Shown piece by piece: positions 32,691 through 39,990 of a stretch of DNA of 48,505 bases. The stretch lies in the NCBI GenBank assembly GCA_021295785.1, contig JAGWBR010000025.1, positions 1-48,505 on the forward strand, read 5' to 3'. The stretch comes from Gemmatimonadota bacterium (GTDB lineage Bacteria > Gemmatimonadota > Gemmatimonadetes > Palauibacterales > Palauibacteraceae). Position numbers and translations under genes: made by a program. The notes beneath the pieces were generated by a model. The model searched no databases. It had not been told where the DNA came from and saw only the letters and a program-made list of their open reading frames with translations. Numbering within the stretch: the stretch's first letter is position 1; the number at the start of each line of letters is the position of its first letter.

Positions 32691-34979
32691 ATGCGCCACC
32701 CCGCAGCTTCCGTCGCCTTTGTCGCCCTTGCCGCCGCAGCCGCTGGGGCTGGTTGGCCCGCACCCCTGGTTGCAATTCAGGAAGGGGCCGCCACCAAGAC
32801 CAAGCTGGTCAAGCAAGTACCGCTTGGGTTTTCGTACGAAACGGGTGTTGCCCAACTGGCCGCCGAAGAGCAGATCGATGCGCGCGTGAACCCGTCCAAC
32901 CTGGAAGAGTGGATGTACCGGATGACCAGGGCCCCGTTCTACGTCGGAGCACCCCATAACATCGAAAACGCCCGGTTCACGGCGGAACTCTACCGCTCCT
33001 GGGGATACGAGACCGAGATCGTAGAATACGAAGTTCTGTTTCCGGCTCCGCTACTCCGCAGCGTCGAGATGCTCGAACCGACGCCGTTCACGGCTTCGCT
33101 GCAGGAACCCGAGATCCCCGAGGACCCGAGTTCGGGAGTCGACGGGAAATTGCCGACCTACAATGCCTATTCGGCGGACGGCGACGTGACTGCCGAACTG
33201 GTCTACGTCAACCAGGGCATTCCGCGAGACTACGAGGAACTTGCCCGCATGGGGATCGACGTGCGCGGCAAGATCGTCATTGCCAGGTACGGCGGATCCT
33301 GGCGCGGCATCAAGCCCAAGGTGGCTCACGAACACGGCGCGATCGGGACCATTCTCTATTCGGATCCGCGGGACGACGGGTATTTCCAGGGCGACACCTA
33401 CCCGGATGGACCCTACCGGCCCGGGTTCGGGGTGCAGCGGGGGGCGGTCCAGGACATGCCCCGGTATCCGGGAGACCCGCTGACGCCCGGCGTGGGCGCC
33501 ACGGCCGATGCCGAGCGCCTGACGGTCGAAGAGGCCCCCACCATCATGAAGATCCCGGTGCTGCCGATGTCGTGGGAAGATGCCCTGCCGCTTCTGTCGG
33601 CTCTGGAAGGGCCCGTGGCACCCCCGTCATGGCGTGGAGCGCTACCGATTACCTACCACGTGGGTCCGGGCCCGGCGGTGGTGAGGATTCAGCTGGAATT
33701 CGACTGGAAGCTGGAGACGGCCTACAACGTCATCGCCAAGCTACCTGGAAGCGAGTTGCCCGAGGAGTGGATAATCCGCGGTAACCACCGGGACGGGTGG
33801 GCCATGGGTGCCCAGGACCCGATCAGCGGTCACGTGGTGATGATGGAAGAGGCCAGGGTGCTGGGCGAACTGGCGCAACAGGGACAACGATTGCGACGCA
33901 CCGTTGTCTACGGGTCTTGGGATGCGGAGGAGCCCGGACTGCTGGGCAGTACTGAATGGGTGGAGCACAACGCGCCGGAGCTTTCTGAAAAAGCCGTGGC
34001 CTACATCAATACCGACGGCAGCGGGCGCGGATTTCTGGGAATGGGGGGCTCGCACAGCCTGCAGACCTTCATCAACGAGGTTGCCCGGTCAGTTCAGGAT
34101 CCCCAGACGGGTGTTACTGTGTGGGAGCGGCTCCAGGCAGCCCGCGCGGTGAGCGGTTCGCGGTCCGCGGGCCAGAAGGACGACATCTCCATCAGTCCGC
34201 TCGGCTCGGGATCGGACTACACGCCTTTCTTGCAGCACCTCGGCATCGCCTCGCTGAACCTGGGTTTCGGCGGCGAGAGCGGGGGTGGTTCCTACCATTC
34301 GCAGTACGATTCATTCGAGCACTACACCCGGTTTGGTGACCCGGGATTCCTGTACGGGGCCGCCCTCGCCCGGGTGACCGCGAAGGCTGTGTCGCGGCTG
34401 GCCAACGCCGACGTGCTCCCGTACCAGTTCACGCCGCTGGTCGGGCACATCCGGACATACCGCGACGAGGTGGAGGCGTTGGTGGAGGCGGCCCGTGCCG
34501 AGACCGAAACCCGAAACGCACTCCTGGCGGCGCGGGCCTTCGAGCTTGCGGCGGATCCGACAAAGACCTCCGTGCCGCCCGGTGCTCTCGGGCCGGTCCC
34601 GTTCCTGAATTTCGCCCCCCTGGACAATGCGCTGGCCCGTCTCGCAGGCAGTGCCGCCAGCTGGGACGGGGCGGTGGCGGGGGCGCTCAAGGCCGGCCGG
34701 CCGGAAGTGTCCGTTGAACTGGGAGCTGCGCTCATTGCCACGGAGCGGGCGCTGATTCGCCCCGACGGGTTGCCCCGGCGTTCCTGGTACCGCCATCAGA
34801 TCTACGCCCCGGGGTTCTACACGGGTTACGGGGTCAAGACGCTGCCAGGCATTCGCGAAGCCATCGAAGAGCGCGCTTGGGACGAGGCCGCTGCCCAGAT
34901 TGAACGGGTCGCCGGCACTTTGGAGAGTCTGGCCGAAGTGCTTGACGAGGCGGTCGAGCTTCTGAAGCCGTCTTTGTGA
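32691..34979 (+). CDS. M28-family metallopeptidase (glutamate carboxypeptidase II/PSMA-like)
   Basis: A 762-residue exported exo- or carboxypeptidase with two zinc ions. The signal peptide (VAFVALAAAAAGAGWPAP) is followed by the apical/PA domain (about 150-320, with GIDVRGKIVIARYGGSWRG) inserted as in PSMA. The catalytic domain keeps all metal ligands: His366 and Asp376 (GNHRDGWAMG, AQDPISG), Glu413/Glu414 (WDAEEPGLLGSTEW), Asp442 and His536 (YHSQYDS). A C-terminal helical dimerisation domain (about 615-760) resembles that of the transferrin receptor. GGAGG lies six bases before the ATG. Its stop overlaps the GTG of the following deacylase. Related bacterial proteins release C-terminal Glu or Asp from peptides. 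Confidence 0.92.
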   Translation: MRHPAASVAFVALAAAAAGAGWPAPLVAIQEGAATKTKLVKQVPLGFSYETGVAQLAAEEQIDARVNPSNLEEWMYRMTRAPFYVGAPHNIENARFTAELYRSWGYETEIVEYEVLFPAPLLRSVEMLEPTPFTASLQEPEIPEDPSSGVDGKLPTYNAYSADGDVTAELVYVNQGIPRDYEELARMGIDVRGKIVIARYGGSWRGIKPKVAHEHGAIGTILYSDPRDDGYFQGDTYPDGPYRPGFGVQRGAVQDMPRYPGDPLTPGVGATADAERLTVEEAPTIMKIPVLPMSWEDALPLLSALEGPVAPPSWRGALPITYHVGPGPAVVRIQLEFDWKLETAYNVIAKLPGSELPEEWIIRGNHRDGWAMGAQDPISGHVVMMEEARVLGELAQQGQRLRRTVVYGSWDAEEPGLLGSTEWVEHNAPELSEKAVAYINTDGSGRGFLGMGGSHSLQTFINEVARSVQDPQTGVTVWERLQAARAVSGSRSAGQKDDISISPLGSGSDYTPFLQHLGIASLNLGFGGESGGGSYHSQYDSFEHYTRFGDPGFLYGAALARVTAKAVSRLANADVLPYQFTPLVGHIRTYRDEVEALVEAARAETETRNALLAARAFELAADPTKTSVPPGALGPVPFLNFAPLDNALARLAGSAASWDGAVAGALKAGRPEVSVELGAALIATERALIRPDGLPRRSWYRHQIYAPGFYTGYGVKTLPGIREAIEERAWDEAAAQIERVAGTLESLAEVLDEAVELLKPSL

Positions 34980-36676
34980 AAAGCGCCTGCCGGCGGGCCG
35001 CCACCGCCTTCGCTGTCGCAGTCACGGCCGCGGGTTGCGTCGCGTGCACTCCGGGCGGCGACCCGGGGTCTGATTCGGCCGCCGAGCCCGGTACCAAGCA
35101 ATCCTACGAGGAACTCGCCGGCCCGCCCGCCAGCGTGCTGATCGCCGGCGTGCAGATGATCGACGGCACCGGAGAACCCGCGTTCAACGCCGACGTGGGG
35201 ATCAGCGAAGGGAAAATAACCCTGGTTCGGCCCGCGGCGGCCGACACGCCCGCCGGCCCGGCCGCGAGTGATGGCACCTTCGCGGACACCATCGACGGCT
35301 TCGGCCTGCTGCTCACGCCGGGGTTCATCGACATGCACAGCCACATCGACCCCCTGGTCGAGTGGGGGCGCCCGGCAACCGAGTTCATCACGCAGGGCAT
35401 CACGACCGGCGTGGTCGGCGTCGACGGAGGTGGTACCTCCGATCTGGACGACTTTTTCCGGCAAGTTGAGGGGGGCGGCGTCGGGCACCACATCATCTCT
35501 TACGTTGGCCACGGTTCGATCCGGGGCCGGGTGATGGGCATGGACGACCGCGCGCCCGACGCCGCCGAGCTCGAACAGATGCGTGACTTGGTGCGTCAGG
35601 GGATGCGAGAAGGGGCGTTCGGGTTTTCGACGGGTTTGTTCTACACGCCCGGCTACTATGCCGATACCGATGAGGTGGTGGCACTGGGGCAGGTCGCGGC
35701 CGAGTTCGGCGGACCGCAGGAGATCATCTACGACACCCATGACCGTGACCTGGGGGCGGCATACCAGGGCATCGGCTACCTGAACTCGATTCGCGAGGCA
35801 GTCGACATCGGCTCCCGGACCGGGCTCAGGGTGATTTTCAGCCATTTCAACGCGCAGGGTGCCGCCAACTACGGCCGTGCGGCGGAGGGAGCTGCCCTGA
35901 TCGATTCGGCCCGCGCCGAGGGTCTCGAAGTGGCCGGAGCCCAGCACGTTTACACGTCCACGATGTCCAGCCTGCGGGCGTATACCATTCCCCGTTGGGC
36001 CCAGTCGGGCGGCCCCGAGCAGATGGTGCGCCGGTTCCTCGATCCAGACACCGCGGCCATCCTGGACGTCCAGACCATGGAGATGCTCGACATCCGCGGA
36101 GGGCCGGACCAACTGGTGTTCGCGGATCCCCTGCCGGAGTTGAACGGCAAGACACTGGCGGAGGTGGCCGCCGAGCGCGAAAAGCCGGTGCCCGAAGTGG
36201 TGAGAGACTTGATGGCCGGCGGGAATCCGGGCGTGATGAACCGTAATTTGTACGATCCGGTCAACACCCGGTTCCTGGCCGCGCAGTCGTGGATGATGAC
36301 CTGCACCGACGGCGCCACGTCGCGACCGGGCCAGTACATGACCCATCCCAGGGCGTACGGAGCGTTCCCGAAGAAGGTGCGGGAGTATGTGCGCGAAGAG
36401 GGGTTGATTTCGATGGAGTTCGCAGTGCGTTCGATGACAGGGCTGGCCGCCGATTTTCTGGGGCTCGACGACCGTGGCTACGTCCGCGAAGGAATGGTGG
36501 CGGACATCGCGCTGATCGACCCGGCGGGCTTCACCGACCGGGCAACGTACGAGGACCCCCATCGATACTCCGAAGGGGTGGTCCATCTGCTGGTGAACGG
36601 GCGGTTCGCCATCCGCGACGGAGAATCCACCGGCGTGCTGGCCGGGCGGGCGATCCGCCGGCCAACGAGTGGTTAG
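34976..36676 (+). CDS. D-aminoacylase-like amidohydrolase, probable lipoprotein
   Basis: A 566-residue amidohydrolase. The GTG at 34976 overlaps the previous TGA. The leader AVAVTAAGC has a lipobox with Cys20. The domain starts at VLIAGVQMIDGTGEPAFNAD and has GFIDMHSHIDP (His121, His123), EFITQGITTGVVGVDGGG and VIFSHFNAQG in place of the usual HxxH. A TRPGQYMTHPRAYGAFP segment matches the D-aminoacylase SDG..HPR region with the Asp shifted to CTDGAT. Compared with the protein at 15960 it lacks the THMRDE motif (THDRDLG here), so its substrate probably differs. It is likely envelope-attached and works with the M28 peptidase before it. Confidence 0.85.
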   Translation: MKSACRRAATAFAVAVTAAGCVACTPGGDPGSDSAAEPGTKQSYEELAGPPASVLIAGVQMIDGTGEPAFNADVGISEGKITLVRPAAADTPAGPAASDGTFADTIDGFGLLLTPGFIDMHSHIDPLVEWGRPATEFITQGITTGVVGVDGGGTSDLDDFFRQVEGGGVGHHIISYVGHGSIRGRVMGMDDRAPDAAELEQMRDLVRQGMREGAFGFSTGLFYTPGYYADTDEVVALGQVAAEFGGPQEIIYDTHDRDLGAAYQGIGYLNSIREAVDIGSRTGLRVIFSHFNAQGAANYGRAAEGAALIDSARAEGLEVAGAQHVYTSTMSSLRAYTIPRWAQSGGPEQMVRRFLDPDTAAILDVQTMEMLDIRGGPDQLVFADPLPELNGKTLAEVAAEREKPVPEVVRDLMAGGNPGVMNRNLYDPVNTRFLAAQSWMMTCTDGATSRPGQYMTHPRAYGAFPKKVREYVREEGLISMEFAVRSMTGLAADFLGLDDRGYVREGMVADIALIDPAGFTDRATYEDPHRYSEGVVHLLVNGRFAIRDGESTGVLAGRAIRRPTSG

Positions 36677-36677
36677 G

Positions 36678-36815
36678 GTGGCGCGATTCGTCGCGGGCAC
36701 GCCGGTAGGTCTGGTGGGTGCCACCGGCCGGGTCACGGGCCCGCATCTCCACTGGGTGACGCGCTACGGGGACATCAGCGTGAACCCGCTGAGCTTCTTT
36801 TCGCTACCACACTGA
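36678..36815 (+). pseudogene. Orphan C-terminal tail of an M23 (LytM) peptidase
   Basis: A 45-codon frame beginning with a GTG one base after the deacylase stop. VGLVGATGRVTGPHLHWVTR is the zinc-site end of M23 endopeptidases, with the HxH pair intact, followed by the typical VNPLSF ending. The rest of the domain, including the first His and Asp ligands and all upstream sequence, is missing. Such a tail cannot fold as an enzyme, so it is a relic of a deleted gene. Confidence 0.7.
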
Positions 36816-36877
36816 CGGGATCCGCTGGACCCGTTCGGCCGGTCGCCCCGACCGGGTCCGCCGACTGTGATCTGGCC

Positions 36878-37870
36878 GTGGTTGGGGCCGGGTTTGCCGG
36901 GCTGGCATGTGCCAAGCGGGCCGCCGAGTTGGGTCTGTCGGTCGTGGTTGTGGAGCGGCAGTCGAAGCCTGGCCAGCATATTCACACAACCGGCATCCTG
37001 GTGCGGGAGGCATGGGAGCTGTGGCCTGTGCCGGATCACCTGGTGCGGCGCCTCCGGACGGTGCGGGTCTATTCTCCCGGCCTGCGGTCGGTCGATCTAA
37101 GGGGCGACGACTATTTCTTCATGGCCACCGACACGGCGGGGCTGCTTGCGCAACTGGCGGAAGAAGCAGCCGGGGCGGGGGCCGAAATTCGATTCGGCAC
37201 CTCATTCGAGGCGGCCGGGCTGACGTGCCGGTACCTGGTGGGGGCCGACGGTGCCCGCTCGGGCGTGGCCGAACACTTCGGCCTGAGCCGCAATCGGCAC
37301 TTTCTGGCGGGGGTTGAATGGGAGTTTGAACCGTCACCTGACGACGGCGACCGGATCCACTGTTTCGTCACCCCTGACCATGCGCCCGGCTACATCGGGT
37401 GGTTTGTACCCGGGGTGGAGGCCGCGCAGGTCGGCCTGGCCGTCCGCGGAAACCGAAAGCCCAATCTGCGTAGCTTCGTCAGTCAAGTCGACGGGTTGTT
37501 TGGCATCAGCGACCGCCGCGTTCTGGAACGGCGCGGGGGGTTGATTCCAGTTGGCGGCCCCCTGCGAAACGTGTTCACCGACCGCGTCCTGCTGACCGGC
37601 GACGCGGCCGGGCTCGTCTCGCCCCTCACGGCCGGTGGAATTCACACCGCCTACCGATTCGGGAAACTGGCGGGCGAAGCCGTGGCCGATTATCTGCGCG
37701 GGGGACCCGACCCGGGGCCGCGCGTGGTCTCGTGCCATCCCTCGTTCGGCTGGAAGCGGGCCATGCGCTGGGCCTGGGATCACCTGCCGGTGGCACAGGC
37801 CCTGGACGGCGGCCTGCTGGGAAGGGCCGTGTTCAAGCGAGCAGCCGAGGCGGTTTTCTTCGACCGCTAG
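36878..37870 (+). CDS. FAD-dependent oxidoreductase, geranylgeranyl-reductase-like
   Basis: About 330 residues with an FAD-binding Rossmann start VVGAGFAGLACAKRAAELGL, the acidic end of strand two VVVVERQ, a YLVGADGARSGVAEHF segment (GD-like motif) and LLTGDAAGLVSPLTAGGIHT, the second FAD motif typical of geranylgeranyl reductases and related hydroxylases. The GTG at 36878 falls inside the first strand; no ATG, GTG or TTG exists in frame further up, although the frame is open past 36680 and DCDLA, the missing strand residues, is encoded just upstream. The true start may be a CTG at 36872, or the 5' end was lost with the M23 deletion. Substrate unknown. Confidence 0.75.
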   Translation: MVGAGFAGLACAKRAAELGLSVVVVERQSKPGQHIHTTGILVREAWELWPVPDHLVRRLRTVRVYSPGLRSVDLRGDDYFFMATDTAGLLAQLAEEAAGAGAEIRFGTSFEAAGLTCRYLVGADGARSGVAEHFGLSRNRHFLAGVEWEFEPSPDDGDRIHCFVTPDHAPGYIGWFVPGVEAAQVGLAVRGNRKPNLRSFVSQVDGLFGISDRRVLERRGGLIPVGGPLRNVFTDRVLLTGDAAGLVSPLTAGGIHTAYRFGKLAGEAVADYLRGGPDPGPRVVSCHPSFGWKRAMRWAWDHLPVAQALDGGLLGRAVFKRAAEAVFFDR

Positions 37871-37900
37871 TCGGCCGAACGACAGCCCCCCTCCGGGGAA

Positions 37901-39163
37901 CTAGCGGATTTCGGTGTCTACGTCGGTTTCGCCCTCCCACCGGGCGATGATCGCCGTACCGCAGGAGTCGCTGAACACATTGACGGCGGTCCGGCACATG
38001 TCGAGCGGACGGTCAACCGACAGCATGGCGAGCACAATTGTGTTGGCCGCCGGGTTTTCCCCAAGGCCAATGGCGCCGAGCACGATAAAAATCACCACCA
38101 GCCCGGCCGAGGGTACCGCGGCCGCCCCTATCGAAGCGAGCAGCGCCGTCATGACCACGACCATCTGCTGGAAGATCGACAGGTCAAATCCGAGCACCTG
38201 ACATATGAACAGCGCACCGACACATTCAAAGACCGCGGTGCCGTCCATGTTCACCGTGGCACCCATCGGCAATACGAACGAAGACACCTTGTCCGAAACG
38301 CCGACCTTCTCCTTGAGGGTCCGCATGGTAACGGGAAGGGTGGCGGCGCTCGAACTGGTCGAAAACGCCACCAGGAGCGGCTCGCGCAGATTGGCGAAGT
38401 GGATGCGCGGCGAGATACGGGCCAGCAGGTAGAGAAGCAGTGGCAGGGTGATAAACAGGTGCGTCGCCAGGCCGGCCCCCAGAGTGGCGGCGTATTTGGC
38501 GAGCGGCGCGAACGCCTCCAGCCCGGTCTCGGCCACCATGCGCGTGATCAGCGCGAACACGCCCAGCGGCAGGAGAACCATCACGCCCTGAACCAACTTC
38601 ATCATCACCTGAAACAGGGAATGGGCCATGGACGTGACCGACTCGCGGTAGCGGTCAGCAACCGCGGTCACCGCAACACCAAACACGATTGAGAAGAAGA
38701 TTATCCCCAGCATGTCCGAGCCGGCCATCGAATCGATGAAGTTCCGCGGGACAATGTTCAGGATCAGCTCCGCGGGACCCTCGGGCGTCTGGAGGTCCGG
38801 CATCTGCTCGCCCGTGCCGACGCCGGTCAGATCCGCGTCATCCCCGGGGCGAATCAGGTTGACGAAAAAGAGTCCGGTGGCCGCCGCCAATAGGCTGGAA
38901 GTCAGGTAGTAGAGGAACGTCTTGGAGAACAGGCGACCAACTGCGCGGCCGCCGCCGATCGAGGCCACGCCAGAGATTATCGACGTCACCACCAGTGGCA
39001 CGATCACCATCCGCAACAAGCGCATGAAGAGATCTCCGAGCCAGCCGATTTGACTGGTTACCCAGTCCCCAACGGGCGAAACACCGACAATGACGCCCAG
39101 CGCCATGGCGATGAACACCTGGGTATGCAGCTTGAACTTCAGGGGGTTGTATCCGCCGGACAT
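37901..39163 (-). CDS. Dicarboxylate/amino-acid:cation symporter (DAACS family, GltP/DctA-like)
   Basis: A 420-residue sodium- or proton-coupled importer with eight helices and two re-entrant hairpins. FSTSSSAATLPVTM (hairpin 1, serine-rich), MGATVNMDGTAVFE (helix 7, NMDGT), PSAGLVVIFIVL (hairpin 2) and DMCRTAVNVFSDSCGTAIIA (helix 8, substrate-binding Asp, Thr and Asn) are all present. The second Asp in helix 8 suits glutamate/aspartate or C4 dicarboxylates. GGAG lies seven bases before the ATG. Uptake of Glu or Asp freed by the nearby M28 peptidase, or of C4 acids for the PEP carboxykinase at 42287, would make sense but is inference. Confidence 0.93.
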   Translation of the reverse strand: MSGGYNPLKFKLHTQVFIAMALGVIVGVSPVGDWVTSQIGWLGDLFMRLLRMVIVPLVVTSIISGVASIGGGRAVGRLFSKTFLYYLTSSLLAAATGLFFVNLIRPGDDADLTGVGTGEQMPDLQTPEGPAELILNIVPRNFIDSMAGSDMLGIIFFSIVFGVAVTAVADRYRESVTSMAHSLFQVMMKLVQGVMVLLPLGVFALITRMVAETGLEAFAPLAKYAATLGAGLATHLFITLPLLLYLLARISPRIHFANLREPLLVAFSTSSSAATLPVTMRTLKEKVGVSDKVSSFVLPMGATVNMDGTAVFECVGALFICQVLGFDLSIFQQMVVVMTALLASIGAAAVPSAGLVVIFIVLGAIGLGENPAANTIVLAMLSVDRPLDMCRTAVNVFSDSCGTAIIARWEGETDVDTEIR

Positions 39164-39283
39164 CTGAGGTCTCCAGGTCGGGAGGTTCGCTGTTACGCCC
39201 CGCGGGGCGGGAGTAGACTACACGCCCCAGCCTCATGGTAGCAACCCAACGGGCGCGAATGCGCGCCCCGGTGGAGGAGAAAC

Positions 39284-39868
39284 GTGCCCGTTCCCGATGC
39301 CCATCCCAAATCCGACAACACCCAAACCCCTGCCGAAACGGCGGTTCTGGCAGGAGGGTGTTTCTGGTGCCTCGAAGCAGTCTATCCGCGGGTGCGTGGC
39401 GTGGGGGCCGTGAAGTCAGGGTACACCGGCGGCCACGTGGCCAACCCCGGTTACGAGCAGGTGTGCCAGGGCGGCACGGGGCACGCCGAGGCGGTCCGCG
39501 TGGATTTCAACCCGTCGGTTGTGTCTTTCGGAGACCTGCTCGACATCTTCTTCACCATCCACGACCCGACCACGCTGAACCGGCAGGGTGCCGACGTGGG
39601 AACCCAATACCGATCGGCGGTTTTCTGGACCACCGCCGGGCAACGAGACCAGGCGCGGCGGAAGATCCGGGAGATCGAAGCCGCCGGAATCTGGGAAAAC
39701 CCGATCGTCACACAGATTGAGGAGCTGGGCGAGTGGTACCCGGCCGAGGCCTACCACGATGACTATCTGGCGCTGAATCCCCGGCAACCGTACTGCGCCG
39801 CGGTGGTGGCTCCGAAGGTGGCCAAGTTCCGCCAGCGCCACCGGCACCTCCTCAAGCGGGGGGCCTAG
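39284..39868 (+). CDS. msrA: Peptide-methionine (S)-S-oxide reductase MsrA
   Basis: A 194-residue repair enzyme that reduces methionine-S-sulfoxide in proteins. The catalytic Cys26 is in GGCFWCLEAVY (GCFWC motif). GYTGGHVANPGYEQVCQGGT, then GHAEAV, and the HDPTTLNRQGADVGTQYRSA segment complete the substrate pocket. Resolving cysteines may be Cys29, the Cys of YEQVC or the C-terminal YCAAV. The GTG start is backed by GGAGGAG six bases upstream. The length and motifs are normal for cytosolic MsrA. It is divergent from the symporter gene and a hairpin follows the stop. Confidence 0.95.
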   Translation: MPVPDAHPKSDNTQTPAETAVLAGGCFWCLEAVYPRVRGVGAVKSGYTGGHVANPGYEQVCQGGTGHAEAVRVDFNPSVVSFGDLLDIFFTIHDPTTLNRQGADVGTQYRSAVFWTTAGQRDQARRKIREIEAAGIWENPIVTQIEELGEWYPAEAYHDDYLALNPRQPYCAAVVAPKVAKFRQRHRHLLKRGA

Positions 39869-39876
39869 GCTCCGCA

Positions 39877-39894
39877 AACGGGATTTCCCCCGTT
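39877..39894 (+). terminator. Possible terminator after msrA
   Basis: AACGGG (39877-39882) and CCCGTT (39889-39894) form a 6-bp stem around ATTTCC, nine bases after the msrA stop. The following GGTTATCTTTG is only partly T-rich, so this is a weak candidate. Confidence 0.4.
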
Positions 39895-39990
39895 GGTTAT
39901 CTTTGCGCCCCGTGCGTCCCGGACTATACCAGACCGAAGGGTCCGGGCAGGCGGTTTGGGAAGAAACCTACGGAAGAGGATCAAATCTCT

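Noticed and set aside
31494-32957. 487-codon open frame on the minus strand over the MFS gene
   Set aside because: Antisense shadow spanning a gene boundary, rich in Arg, Gly and Gln, with no domain.
34826-36736. 636-codon open frame on the minus strand opposite the D-aminoacylase
   Set aside because: Antisense shadow; the + strand frame has all amidohydrolase motifs.
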